This document shows, piece after piece, positions 8,226 to 16,843 of a DNA stretch of 64,000 bases (within the stretch, counting starts at the first letter, position 1; every line of letters begins with the position of its first letter). Both the position numbers and the translations under genes were made by a program. The DNA lies in contig NZ_MTBP01000004.1 in NCBI RefSeq assembly GCF_002911665.1, forward strand, positions 186,001 to 250,000. The letters are read 5' to 3'. The DNA is from Actinomadura rubteroloni (lineage in GTDB: Bacteria > Actinomycetota > Actinomycetes > Streptosporangiales > Streptosporangiaceae). Below the pieces are notes generated by a model. The model was not told the origin of the DNA. It saw only the letters and a program-made list of their open reading frames with translations, and ran no database searches.

Positions 8226-9984
8226 TCTCGCAGATCACCTCGCCGCCGGAGACCGTCTGGCCGACCCGGCTCGACAGGCCCGCGACAGTGCCGCTCTGGT
8301 GGGCGGTCAGGGGCTGTTCCATCTTCATCGCCTCCAGTATCACCACCGGGTCTCCGGCCTGGACGACCGCGCCGTTCTCGGCCACCAGCCTGACGATCGT
8401 GCCCTGCATGGGGGAGACCAGCGCGCCGTCCGACACGGGGACGAGGGCGCGTTTCCCGGCGGCGCTGCGGCGCGGCGGCGCGGCCGTGCCCGGGGCGGAC
8501 GGGGCGGCCGGAACCGCGCCGAAACCGTCCGGCAACGTGACCTTGACGCGCCTCCCGCCGACCTCGACGACGAGCGTCCGGCGTGCGCCGGACGCGGCGT
8601 CACCGGTCACCGGCGTGCTGAAGGGCGGGATCCGGTTGTCGAACTCGGTCTCGATCCACCGGGTGTGAACGGTGAACGGCTCAGCGGGATCTTCCGGTGC
8701 GAACGCCGGATCGCGCAGCACCGCCCGATGGAACGGCAGCACGGTGGGCACGCCCTCGACCGTGAACTCGGCCAGCGCACGCCCCGCGCGTTCCACGGCC
8801 TGCCGCCGGGTTGCGCCGGTCACGATCAGCTTTGCGATCATGGAATCGAACTCCCGCGGGACGACGTGTCCTTCCCCGCACCCGGCATCGACCCGAACGC
8901 CCGGCCCGGACGGCGGAATCCAGCGGGTGACGGTTCCGGCGGCGGGCAGGAAGCCGGCCCCGGGATCCTCGACGTTGATCCGGAACTCGATCGAGTGACC
9001 CCGGATCGGAGGGTCGTCATAGCCGAGTTCCGCACCGTCCGCGATGCGGAACATCTCGCGGACCAGGTCGATGCCGGAGACCTCCTCGGTGACCGGATGC
9101 TCGACCTGGAGCCGGGTGTTGACCTCCAAGAAGGAGATCGTCCCGTCCCGGCCGACGAGGAACTCGCAGGTTCCCGCGCCCACGTATCCGGCGGCGCGCA
9201 GAATGGCCTTGGACGAGGACCGCAGCACCTCGACCTGCCGGTCGGTCAGGAACGGGGCGGGGGCCTCCTCCACCAGTTTCTGATGACGGCGCTGGAGCGA
9301 GCAGTCCCGGGTGGAGACCACCACCACGTTGCCATGGGCGTCGGCCAGGCACTGGGTCTCGACGTGCCGGGGCCGGTCCAGGTAGCGCTCGACGAAGCAC
9401 TCGCCGCGGCCGAACGCGGCGGTCGCCTCGCGCACGGCCGACGCGTAACAGTCGGCGACCTCGTCCAGGGTGCGGGCGACGCGGAGTCCCCGTCCGCCGC
9501 CGCCGAACGCCGCCTTGATCGCGATCGGCAGCCCGTGCCGCGCGGCGAACGCGACGACCTCCGCCGGGTCGCCGACCGGTTCGTCGGTCCCGGCCACCAG
9601 GGGCGCGCCGACGCTGCGGGCGATGCGCCGGGCCTGCACCTTGTCGCCCAGCGCCGTGATCGCGGCGGGCGGCGGCCCGATCCAGCGGAGGCCCGCATCC
9701 TGGACGGCCCGCGCGAAGTCGGCGTTCTCGGACAGGAAGCCGTAGCCGGGATGCACCGCGTCGGCCTTCGATTCGGCGGCGACCTCCAAGATCCTGCCGA
9801 TGTTGAGGTAGGTGTCGGCGGCGGTCCGGCCGCCGAGCGCGTACGCCTCGTCGGCCATCAGCACGTGCGGTGCGTGCAGGTCCGGTTCGGCGTAGACCGC
9901 GATGCTCGCCAGGCCCGCGTCGCGGCAGGCGCGGACGATCCGGACCGCGATCTCACCCCGGTTGGCGATCAGGACCCTGCGCAT
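8212..9984 (-). CDS. Acyl-CoA carboxylase alpha subunit (biotin carboxylase plus BCCP)
   Basis: A 590-residue protein. It begins MRRVLIANRGEIAVRIVRAC at ATG 9984, the standard biotin carboxylase N-terminus. The ATP-grasp region has FGGGGRG and the catalytic segment LEVNTRLQVEHPVTEEVSG. The C-terminus is a biotin carboxyl carrier domain with biotinylated Lys in VILEAMKMEQPL. It carboxylates biotin for the CT subunit encoded just upstream, yielding malonyl-CoA or a related extender. Last gene of the long leftward operon, after the epsilon and beta subunits. Similar dedicated ACC gene sets occur in the R1128 aromatic polyketide cluster, where they boost malonyl-CoA supply. Confidence 0.93.
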   Translation of the reverse strand: MRRVLIANRGEIAVRIVRACRDAGLASIAVYAEPDLHAPHVLMADEAYALGGRTAADTYLNIGRILEVAAESKADAVHPGYGFLSENADFARAVQDAGLRWIGPPPAAITALGDKVQARRIARSVGAPLVAGTDEPVGDPAEVVAFAARHGLPIAIKAAFGGGGRGLRVARTLDEVADCYASAVREATAAFGRGECFVERYLDRPRHVETQCLADAHGNVVVVSTRDCSLQRRHQKLVEEAPAPFLTDRQVEVLRSSSKAILRAAGYVGAGTCEFLVGRDGTISFLEVNTRLQVEHPVTEEVSGIDLVREMFRIADGAELGYDDPPIRGHSIEFRINVEDPGAGFLPAAGTVTRWIPPSGPGVRVDAGCGEGHVVPREFDSMIAKLIVTGATRRQAVERAGRALAEFTVEGVPTVLPFHRAVLRDPAFAPEDPAEPFTVHTRWIETEFDNRIPPFSTPVTGDAASGARRTLVVEVGGRRVKVTLPDGFGAVPAAPSAPGTAAPPRRSAAGKRALVPVSDGALVSPMQGTIVRLVAENGAVVQAGDPVVILEAMKMEQPLTAHQSGTVAGLSSRVGQTVSGGEVICEIRDA

Positions 9985-10190
9985 GATCGGCTCGTTCCCT
10001 TCCAGTCCGGAGCGTCGAAATCCGCTCTGATCGGCCGCCACGGGCCGGACGGCGCCGCGACGGTTCGCGGCTGGTTCGCCTGGAGCGCCAGGACGGAGAC
10101 CAGGGCCGCGATCTCTTCGTTCCCGAGGTCTCCGTCCACGACGAGATCTCCGGACTCGGCGGGCGGGCCTTCTCTCCCCACCGTGCTCAT
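9969..10190 (-). CDS. Acyl-CoA carboxylase epsilon subunit
   Basis: Small 73-residue protein from ATG 10190. The pattern LVVDGDLGNEEIAALVSVLA followed by W-x-x-x near the C-terminus (SGPWRPIRADFDAPDWKGTSR) matches actinobacterial ACC epsilon subunits, which bridge and stimulate the alpha and beta subunits. The start overlaps the beta subunit stop by 4 bp, and its end overlaps the alpha start by 16 bp. Co-location with both catalytic subunits makes the call secure despite its size. Confidence 0.85.
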   Translation of the reverse strand: MSTVGREGPPAESGDLVVDGDLGNEEIAALVSVLALQANQPRTVAAPSGPWRPIRADFDAPDWKGTSRSCAGS

Positions 10191-11791
10191 TGCGGCTGGT
10201 TCCCGTGCTTGCGGGAGGGAATCGGCCGGTGTTTGGCGCGCAGCATCGTGAGCGCGCCGATCAGCGCGGACCGGGTGTCGGCCGGGTCGATGACGTCGTC
10301 GACCAGACCCCGTTCGGCGGCGTAGTACGGATGCATGAGCCGTTCCCGGTATTCGGCGATGCGTTCGGCCCGGGCACGTTCGGGTTCGGCGGCCGCGGCG
10401 ATCTCGCGGCGGAAGATCACGCCCGCCGCCCCCTCGGCCCCCATCACGGCGACCTCGTTGGCCGGCCACGCGAACGACACGTCCGCGCCGATCGAGCGGG
10501 AGTCCATCACGATGTAGGCGCCGCCGTACGCCTTGCGCAGGATCACTTGTACGCGGGGCACGGTGGCGTTGCAGTAGGCGTAGAGGAGTTTCGCGCCGTG
10601 CCGGATGATGCCGCCGTGCTCCTGGTCCACCCCGGGGAGGAAACCGGGAACGTCCACCAGCGTGACCAGCGGGATGTTGAACGCGTCGCACATCTGCACG
10701 AAGCGCGCCCCCTTCTCCGCGGACGCGATGTCCAGTGCGCCCGCCAGCCGTCCGGGCTGGTTGGCGACGATCCCGGCGACGTGTCCGCCGAGCCGCGTCA
10801 GCGCGCACACGAGGTTCGGCGCCCAGCGCTCGTGCACCTCGAAGAACTCGCCGTCGTCCGCGATCTCGCCGATCACCCCGCGCATGTCGTACGCCTGACC
10901 GGGATCGGCGGGCACCAGGTCCAGCAGCCGGTCGGCACGCCGGTCGACAGGGTCCGCGCACGACGCCTCCGGCGGCAGCTCGCGGTTGTTGGACGGGAGG
11001 AGCGACAGGAGGTAGCGGACGTCGTCCAGGCAGGACGCCTCGTCGTCGTAGACGAACGACGCCACTCCGGAGGAGTCGGCATGGACGTCCGCGCCGCCGA
11101 GCTCGTCCATGGTGACGGTCTCGCCGGTCACCGCGCGCACCACGTCCGGCCCGGTGACGAACAGTTGCGCGATGTCGCGCACCATGAACACGAAGTCGGT
11201 GAGGGCCGGCGAGTAGGCGGCGCCGCCCGCGCACGGGCCGACGATCACGCTGATCTGCGGCAGCACGCCCGAATTGCGCACGTTCCGCTGGAAGATGCCG
11301 CCATAGCCGGCCAGGGCGGTCACCCCCTCCTGGATGCGCGCACCCGCGCCGTCGCACACGCCGACGATCGGCGCTCCGGCGGCCTCCGCGAGATCCATGA
11401 GCTTGTGGATCTTTTCGGCGTGCGCCTCACCGAGGGCCCCGCCGAAGACGCGGAAGTCGTGGGCGTAGGCGAACACGGTCCTGCCGTGGACGTGTCCCCA
11501 CCCGGTGACGACTCCGTCGCCGTGGGGCCGCCGCCGTTCCAGCCCGAATCCGGTCGCGCGGTGCCGGCGCCACGGCTCGATCTCGGTGAACGTGCCGGCG
11601 TCGAACAGCAGATCGAGCCGCTCCGGCGCGGTCAGCTTGCCGCGCGCCCGCTGGGCCTCGGTCGCCCGGACGTCCGGTCCGCTCCGGACGTCCTCCCGGC
11701 GCCGCTGCAGGTCGGCGGCCAGGTCGCGCATCCGGGGTTCCGCTCGTCGCTGGAGAACCGATGGCGGGGCGGCTTCTTCGGCGATGCTCAT
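10187..11791 (-). CDS. Acyl-CoA carboxylase beta (carboxyltransferase) subunit
   Basis: A 534-residue protein of the AccB/PccB family. The two crotonase-like halves are visible: the N-terminal half has VVTGWGHVHGRTVFAYAHDF and the oxyanion segment GGAAYSPALTDFV; the C-terminal half has DVPGFLPGVDQEHGGIIRHG and RKAYGGAYIVMDSRS. In S. coelicolor enzymes the residue after GGAY (D or I) helps select propionyl- versus acetyl-CoA; here it is Ile427, which favours acetyl-CoA if that rule, recalled from structural work on AccB/PccB, applies. With the alpha and epsilon subunits it likely supplies malonyl-CoA to the type II PKS. The gap to the upstream KAS III gene is 81 bp. Confidence 0.93.
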   Translation of the reverse strand: MSIAEEAAPPSVLQRRAEPRMRDLAADLQRRREDVRSGPDVRATEAQRARGKLTAPERLDLLFDAGTFTEIEPWRRHRATGFGLERRRPHGDGVVTGWGHVHGRTVFAYAHDFRVFGGALGEAHAEKIHKLMDLAEAAGAPIVGVCDGAGARIQEGVTALAGYGGIFQRNVRNSGVLPQISVIVGPCAGGAAYSPALTDFVFMVRDIAQLFVTGPDVVRAVTGETVTMDELGGADVHADSSGVASFVYDDEASCLDDVRYLLSLLPSNNRELPPEASCADPVDRRADRLLDLVPADPGQAYDMRGVIGEIADDGEFFEVHERWAPNLVCALTRLGGHVAGIVANQPGRLAGALDIASAEKGARFVQMCDAFNIPLVTLVDVPGFLPGVDQEHGGIIRHGAKLLYAYCNATVPRVQVILRKAYGGAYIVMDSRSIGADVSFAWPANEVAVMGAEGAAGVIFRREIAAAAEPERARAERIAEYRERLMHPYYAAERGLVDDVIDPADTRSALIGALTMLRAKHRPIPSRKHGNQPQ

Positions 11792-11872
11792 GGTGTCCTC
11801 TCCTTCCTCGTCCCGCGGACGGCTCGGGCCGTGCGGGGCCGGTACGGCTGAACCCGTCGTTCGGTGATGCGC

Positions 11873-12850
11873 TCAGTACCACGTCATGACGGCGGCGGCC
11901 GCGGTCATGCCGCCGCCCACGGAGGCGAGGAGCACCTGCTCGCCGCGCTCCAGCGGACGTGTCGTGTCGCTGTGCCAGAGGGTGAGCGGTACCGACGCCG
12001 CACCCGTGTTGCCGAACCAGTCGGCGGTCAGCGGCATCTTTCCGGGGTCGATGCCCAGGTCACGGGAAAGCTCCTGGAGGAGACGCGGATTCGCCTGATG
12101 GAAGATGAAGCGGTCCACGTCCCCGACCTTCATCCCGGCGTCGTCGAGGACGTCATGGATCATGCCCGGCAGGACCTGGAAGAGGTAGTCGCGGACGGGC
12201 CGTCCCTGCATCCGGAAAAGGTGGTCCCCGACCGCGAGTCCGCTGGTGTCCAGGGGGCGGCGGGTACCACCGCCGACGACCTCCACGTAGGCGCGGTGCC
12301 GTCCGTGCGCGGCGAGCCGGGAAGCCCGCAGACCGTAGCCCTCGGGCACGTCGCCCAGCACCACCGCCCCGCCGCCGTCCCCGAACAACGACACGGTGCG
12401 CCGGTCCGTGCCGTCCACGATCGACGAGTACTTGTCGGCACCCACGATGAGGACGGGCGCACCGCCGTCCTTCACCAGCGCGGCCCCCATCACCAGGGAG
12501 TACAGGAACCCGCTGCACACCGCGTTGACGTCCCAGGCCGGGACGGGCGCGGCGGCGAGCAGGTCCTGCACGATCACCGCCGTGGACGGTTGCGGCTGGT
12601 CGGGAGTGGACGTGGCGACGATGATCGCGCCGAGATCGTCGAGCGCGGCCGGGCTCGTGCGGAGCAGGTCGCGCACCGCCGCGAGCGCCAGTTCCGACGT
12701 CGGCGTCTCCGGGGCGGCCCAGCGCCGTTCGAGGACGCCGGTGCGGGTCTCGATCCACGCGGGCGTCGTATCGGCCCAGGCCGCGATCGTGTCGTTGCCG
12801 ACGACGTCCGGCGGCACGTGACCGCCCATCGCGAGGATTCCGGCAGGCAT
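11873..12850 (-). CDS. Ketoacyl-ACP synthase III (starter-unit priming)
   Basis: A 325-residue FabH homologue with the full catalytic triad: Cys112 in NAVCSGFLYSL, His251 in FIFHQANPRLL and Asn281 in WFGNTGAASVP. The numbering is almost that of E. coli FabH (C112, H244, N274). It condenses an acyl-CoA starter with malonyl-ACP. Its place inside a type II PKS operon, next to a KAS III-like acyltransferase and an ACC set, points to priming by a non-acetate acyl unit, as ZhuH does for R1128. The identity of the starter cannot be read from sequence. It is spaced 17 bp from the upstream gene. Confidence 0.92.
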   Translation of the reverse strand: MPAGILAMGGHVPPDVVGNDTIAAWADTTPAWIETRTGVLERRWAAPETPTSELALAAVRDLLRTSPAALDDLGAIIVATSTPDQPQPSTAVIVQDLLAAAPVPAWDVNAVCSGFLYSLVMGAALVKDGGAPVLIVGADKYSSIVDGTDRRTVSLFGDGGGAVVLGDVPEGYGLRASRLAAHGRHRAYVEVVGGGTRRPLDTSGLAVGDHLFRMQGRPVRDYLFQVLPGMIHDVLDDAGMKVGDVDRFIFHQANPRLLQELSRDLGIDPGKMPLTADWFGNTGAASVPLTLWHSDTTRPLERGEQVLLASVGGGMTAAAAVMTWY

Positions 12851-12867
12851 GGTTCTTCCTCCGTCTG

Positions 12868-13902
12868 CTAGGGACGCGCCGGGGGCGGCGCGACGATCTC
12901 CAGTAGGACGGCACACCAGGTCCCCCCGGCGGCACCGAGGACGAGCACCCGATCGCGGGGGGCGAGCTGCCCCGACCCGGCCAGCCGGTCCAGCGCCACG
13001 AAATAGTCCGCGGCGCCGAGGTGACCGATGTGCCGGCCGTGCTCCCACGTGGTGCGCGCCGGATCGAGTCCCAGCGGCGTCAGGTACTGCCGGTCGACGT
13101 TCGACGGGTCGAGGAACGGGGTGATGATGTGCTCGACGTCGTCCGGGCGGATCCCCGTGTCCGCCGTCACCTCGTCCGCGACCGCTCGCATCCCGTCGTC
13201 CCAGCGCTTCCACAGTTCTTCGTCGGGCATGGCGGTCCCGAGGAACTCCTTCGCCCGTCGCCGGAGGTCGATCGGGTTGTCGGCGCTCGTCCGGAACGGA
13301 CCGAACGGCTCGGCGCCACGGGTCAGGCCCTCGACCTCCGGGTCGGTGTGCGTCGCCGTCGCGAGCAGCCGGGCGAATCCGCCCTCGCGGGACAGGACCA
13401 CGGCCCCACCTCCGTCGCCGAACACGAACCCGGGGGCGTCCCAGCGGTCGATCACGGGATCGGGCCAGCAGTCGGACGCCGTGATGAGCGCGGCGGGCTG
13501 CGCCGGAAGGGCCCGCAAGAACGCGCACGCGAGGGTGACGCCGACGAGACTGCCGTTGCACACCATGCGGAGCTGGGCGGGGACGCACTGCGTGATCCCC
13601 AGTTCCCGCTGAATGTAGGTCGCCGGATTCCAGGCGTCGATGCCGTCGTGGAGGACGACCGCGTGGAGCAGGATCCCCACGTCGCCGGGTTCGTGCCCGG
13701 ACCCCGCGAGCGCCCGGCGCGCGGCGCCGACCGCGAACTCCGGGGCCGTTCCGGCACCGTCCCCGGCGACGGTCACCGCGAGCTGCCGGCTGCGCGCCGC
13801 CACCTCCGCGTCGTACCGTCCCGCCGCGACCGCCGACGCGGCCGTGACTCCGGCGGGGAGGCTCGCACCCGTCCCCGCGATGAACACGTCATCCCATCGC
13901 AC
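12868..13902 (-). CDS. KAS III-like acyltransferase with altered active site
   Basis: The product is 344 residues from GTG 13902, with AAGGGA upstream. It has the thiolase fold of KAS III, with nucleophile Cys115 in LRMVCNGSLVG and the Gly-rich GFVFGDGGGAVVL. The His of HQAN is replaced: the equivalent segment reads PFLDPSN (Pro262), and the catalytic Asn is His294 in GHLGAAD. This matches the acyltransferase branch of the family (CerJ, ChlB3, ZhuC/DpsD-like relatives), which uses a Cys-His pair and does not condense. It probably moves the starter acyl group, or edits acyl-ACPs, for the KAS III enzyme encoded next. An alternative is acylation of the sugar, as CerJ does. Confidence 0.8.
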   Translation of the reverse strand: MRWDDVFIAGTGASLPAGVTAASAVAAGRYDAEVAARSRQLAVTVAGDGAGTAPEFAVGAARRALAGSGHEPGDVGILLHAVVLHDGIDAWNPATYIQRELGITQCVPAQLRMVCNGSLVGVTLACAFLRALPAQPAALITASDCWPDPVIDRWDAPGFVFGDGGGAVVLSREGGFARLLATATHTDPEVEGLTRGAEPFGPFRTSADNPIDLRRRAKEFLGTAMPDEELWKRWDDGMRAVADEVTADTGIRPDDVEHIITPFLDPSNVDRQYLTPLGLDPARTTWEHGRHIGHLGAADYFVALDRLAGSGQLAPRDRVLVLGAAGGTWCAVLLEIVAPPPARP

Positions 13903-14002
13903 GTCTTGTCCCTTCGTCTTCGTGCGGACCGGCCGGGTGGCGCGGGCGGCCGGCGGACCCACGGCTCCGGCGCGCCCGCTCCGCCCCGCGCGGTCTGTCC
14001 TC

Positions 14003-14944
14003 TCAGCGGGACAGGAAGGTCCGCTCCTGATCGACGACCTCGCCGGGTCCGTTCGCGGCCAGGGCGGCGGTGAGCGCCGACCGCCACGGCGGGGGCGGCG
14101 GGAGCCCCGCCTCGCACCAGGCCCGCGGACTCAGCACGGAGTACGAGGGACGGCGTGCGGGACGCGCGAACTCCTCGCTGGTGCAGGGCCGGACACGGGA
14201 CGGATCCGCTCCCAGCGCGTCGAAGACGGCGTGGGCGAGGCCGTGCCACGTGGTCTGCCCGGCGTTCGCGTAGTGCAGGACCCTGCTCCCCGCCGGCGGG
14301 TCGTCCGCCGTCACCCGCCCGGCGAGCGCGAGCAGACCGGACGCCAGATCGCGCACCCAGGTCGGGGATCCGGTCTGGTCGTCCACCACGGTGATCTCGG
14401 CCCGTTCCCGTTCGAGACGGGCCATCGTGGTGAGGAAGTTGCCCCCCTGCGCGGAGAACAGCCAGGACGTGCGCACGATCCAGGCGGGCGCTCCGAGATC
14501 CAGCAGCGCACGCTCGCCCGCGACCTTGCTCTTCCCGTAGACGTTCAGCGGATTGGGCGGATGGTACGGCTCGTAGGGGACGCGGGCTCGACCGTCGAAG
14601 ACGTAGTCGCTGGAGATGTGGATGAGCGGGATCCCGTGGTCCAGGCAGGCCATGCCGAGATTCACCGGGCCTTCGGCGTTCACCCGGTAGGCGGGGTCCG
14701 GCCGGCTCTCCGCGGCGTCCGTCGCCGTGTCGGCGGCGGCGTTGACGACCACCGCCGGCCGGTTCCCCGCCCGCGCGGCCTCCGTGAACCGGCGCACGCC
14801 GGACGCCACCGACACGGGATCGGTGACGTCCAGCTCGGCTGACGAGGCACGGACGAGCAGGACGCCCGCGGACGACGCCACCCGCGCCAGTTCGGTGCCG
14901 AGAAGGCCGTGCCCGCCGGCCACGAGGATCGCCGGACCCGTCAT
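14003..14944 (-). CDS. rmlD: dTDP-4-dehydrorhamnose reductase
   Basis: The 313-residue SDR of the RmlD family starts at ATG 14944, overlapping the rmlB stop by 4 bp. The NAD(P)-binding motif GGHGLLGTELA, SSDYVFDG and catalytic YGKSK are clear, followed by RTSWLFS and QTGSPTWVRDLA, which are classic for RmlD. It reduces dTDP-4-keto-L-rhamnose to dTDP-L-rhamnose. With RmlA and RmlB next to it and RmlC at 30214 it completes a four-enzyme L-rhamnose route. Because other deoxysugar 4-ketoreductases share the fold, the stereochemistry is inferred from the gene set. Confidence 0.88.
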   Translation of the reverse strand: MTGPAILVAGGHGLLGTELARVASSAGVLLVRASSAELDVTDPVSVASGVRRFTEAARAGNRPAVVVNAAADTATDAAESRPDPAYRVNAEGPVNLGMACLDHGIPLIHISSDYVFDGRARVPYEPYHPPNPLNVYGKSKVAGERALLDLGAPAWIVRTSWLFSAQGGNFLTTMARLERERAEITVVDDQTGSPTWVRDLASGLLALAGRVTADDPPAGSRVLHYANAGQTTWHGLAHAVFDALGADPSRVRPCTSEEFARPARRPSYSVLSPRAWCEAGLPPPPPWRSALTAALAANGPGEVVDQERTFLSR

Positions 14945-15942
14945 CGAACGCTCACCAACGGTTCCGAACGCTGTTTCATGGGCTCCCACCACGCGCGGTT
15001 GGCCGCGTACCAGCGGACGGTCTCGGCCAGCCCCCGGTCGAAGTCGACCCTCGCCCGGTAGCCCAGCTCCTCACGGATCTTCGAGCAGTCGAGGGAGTAG
15101 CGCAGGTCGTGTCCGGCGCGGTCTGGCACCCGCCGGACCGCGGACGGACCGGCGCCCGCCTGACGCAGGATCTTGTCGGTGAGCGCGCGGTTGGTCAGCT
15201 CGTTGCCGCCACCGATGTTGTAGACCTCGCCCGGCCGTCCGCCCGCCACGACGAGCTGGATTCCCGCGCAGTGGTCGTCCACGTGCAGCCAGTCGCGAAC
15301 GTGCAGGCCGTCCCCGTAAAGGGGGACCGGCAGGCCGTCGAGCAGGTTGGTGACGAACAGGGGGATGATTTTCTCGGGGAACTGGTACGGCCCGTAGGTG
15401 TTGGAGCCCCTGGTCACACAGACCGGGAGCCCGTGGGTACGGTGGAACGCCATGCCGAGCAGGTCGGCGCCGGCCTTGGAGGCCGAGTACGGCGAGCTGG
15501 GATCGAGCGGGTCGTCCTCCGTGCTGGATCCGGCAGGGACCGAGCCGTATACCTCGTCGGTGGACACCAGCACGACCTTGCGCACCCGATGTTCGAGGCA
15601 GCCCATGAGCAGGGACTGGGTCCCTTGCACGTTGGTCCGGATGAACTCGGCGGCTCCGGAGATCGACCGATCGACGTGCGACTCCGCGGCGAAGTGCACC
15701 ACGACGTCGGTGTCGGCCAGGAGCCGGGAGAGCAGCGCGGTGTCGCATACGTCGCCGACGACCAGCCGCAGCCGCCCGTCGTCGGCCACGGGCGCCAGGT
15801 TCGCCTCGTTCCCCGCGTAGGTGAGCCGGTCGAGGACCGTGACGGTCCTGTCGGCGGCTGCCGGGGCGGGATCGGTCAGGAGTCGCCGGACGTAGTGCGA
15901 GCCGATGAAGCCCGCCCCGCCGGTGACGAGAAAGCGTGTCAT
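14941..15942 (-). CDS. rmlB: dTDP-glucose 4,6-dehydratase
   Basis: Protein of 333 residues. It has the Rossmann motif GGAGFIGSHYVRRLL, the catalytic Thr-Asp-Glu region STDEVYGSV, and YSASKAGADLL with Tyr-x-x-x-Lys, all typical of RmlB. It converts dTDP-glucose to dTDP-4-keto-6-deoxyglucose, the shared intermediate of most deoxysugars. It sits 37 bp downstream of rmlA and overlaps rmlD. No 2,3-dehydratase, 3-ketoreductase or aminotransferase gene is present in the cluster, so the intermediate is probably channelled only to rhamnose. Confidence 0.95.
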   Translation of the reverse strand: MTRFLVTGGAGFIGSHYVRRLLTDPAPAAADRTVTVLDRLTYAGNEANLAPVADDGRLRLVVGDVCDTALLSRLLADTDVVVHFAAESHVDRSISGAAEFIRTNVQGTQSLLMGCLEHRVRKVVLVSTDEVYGSVPAGSSTEDDPLDPSSPYSASKAGADLLGMAFHRTHGLPVCVTRGSNTYGPYQFPEKIIPLFVTNLLDGLPVPLYGDGLHVRDWLHVDDHCAGIQLVVAGGRPGEVYNIGGGNELTNRALTDKILRQAGAGPSAVRRVPDRAGHDLRYSLDCSKIREELGYRARVDFDRGLAETVRWYAANRAWWEPMKQRSEPLVSVR

Positions 15943-15979
15943 GCGTGATACACCTTTCCGCTGGAAGACGGCGGGGCGG

Positions 15980-16843
15980 CTAACCGGCCGTGGCCAGGAC
16001 GTACTGGCCGTATCCGGAGGCGTCCTGGCGGGATCCGAGCGACCGGCAGGTCTCGGGGCTGATATGACCCATCCGCAGGGCGATCTCCTCCAGGCAGGCG
16101 ATGCGCAGGTTCTCGTGCCGCTGGACCGTCCGCACGTACTGCGCGGCGTCCAGCAGCCCCTCGTGGGTGCCGGCGTCGATCCAGACGTGGCCCGGTCCGA
16201 GCGACACCAGCTCCGCCCGGCCCTGCGCGAGGTAGGCGCGGTTGACGTCGGTGATCTCCAGTTCGCCGCGGGCGGAGGGACGCAGGCTCCGGGCGATGTC
16301 CACCACGTCGGGGGTGTAGAGGTACAGCCCGGTGACCGCCTCGGAGCCGCGCGGATGCTCCGGCTTCTCCTCCAGGCCGACGAGCCGTCCGCCGGCGTCC
16401 TTCTCCGCGATGCCGAACTGGCGTGGATCGGCGACGTGGTAACCGAACAGGACGCATCCGTCGAGGTCCCGGGCCGCGGCGCGGACGAGTTCCGGCAGGC
16501 GCGCCCCGTGGAACACGTTGTCCCCGAGGATCAGCGCCACGGGCTCGTCGCCGACGAAGTCGGAGCCGACCAGGAACGCGTCGGCGATGCCGACGGGACG
16601 TGCCTGCTCGGCGTAGGACAGCCGCATCCCGAGGTCCGAGCCGTTGCCGAGGACCCGTTCGAAGCTGGGGAGATCCGCCGGGGACGAGATGATGAGGACG
16701 TCCCGGATCCCCGCCTGCATCAGCGTGGCCAGCGGGTAGTAGATGAGCGGTTTGTCGTAGACGGGGAGGAGCTGTTTCGAGACGGCGATGGTCAGCGGGA
16801 GCAGGCGGGTGCCGTTTCCTCCCGCGAGGATGATGCCCTTCAT
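15980..16843 (-). CDS. rmlA: Glucose-1-phosphate thymidylyltransferase
   Basis: A 287-residue enzyme starting MKGIILAGGNGTRLLPLT at ATG 16843, the diagnostic nucleotidyltransferase signature. Further landmarks are KQLLPVYDKPLIYYPL, ALILGDNVFHG and EEKPEHPRGSEAVTGLYLY. It makes dTDP-glucose from glucose-1-phosphate and dTTP, the first step of the dTDP-sugar route. The start overlaps the stop of the NmrA-like gene by 4 bp, tying sugar supply to the PKS operon. Confidence 0.95.
   Translation of the reverse strand: MKGIILAGGNGTRLLPLTIAVSKQLLPVYDKPLIYYPLATLMQAGIRDVLIISSPADLPSFERVLGNGSDLGMRLSYAEQARPVGIADAFLVGSDFVGDEPVALILGDNVFHGARLPELVRAAARDLDGCVLFGYHVADPRQFGIAEKDAGGRLVGLEEKPEHPRGSEAVTGLYLYTPDVVDIARSLRPSARGELEITDVNRAYLAQGRAELVSLGPGHVWIDAGTHEGLLDAAQYVRTVQRHENLRIACLEEIALRMGHISPETCRSLGSRQDASGYGQYVLATAG

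Noticed and set aside
8017..10251. A long plus-strand frame across the biotin carboxylase region
   Set aside because: It is antisense to a biotin carboxylase with clear motifs, and its translation has no recognisable domain.
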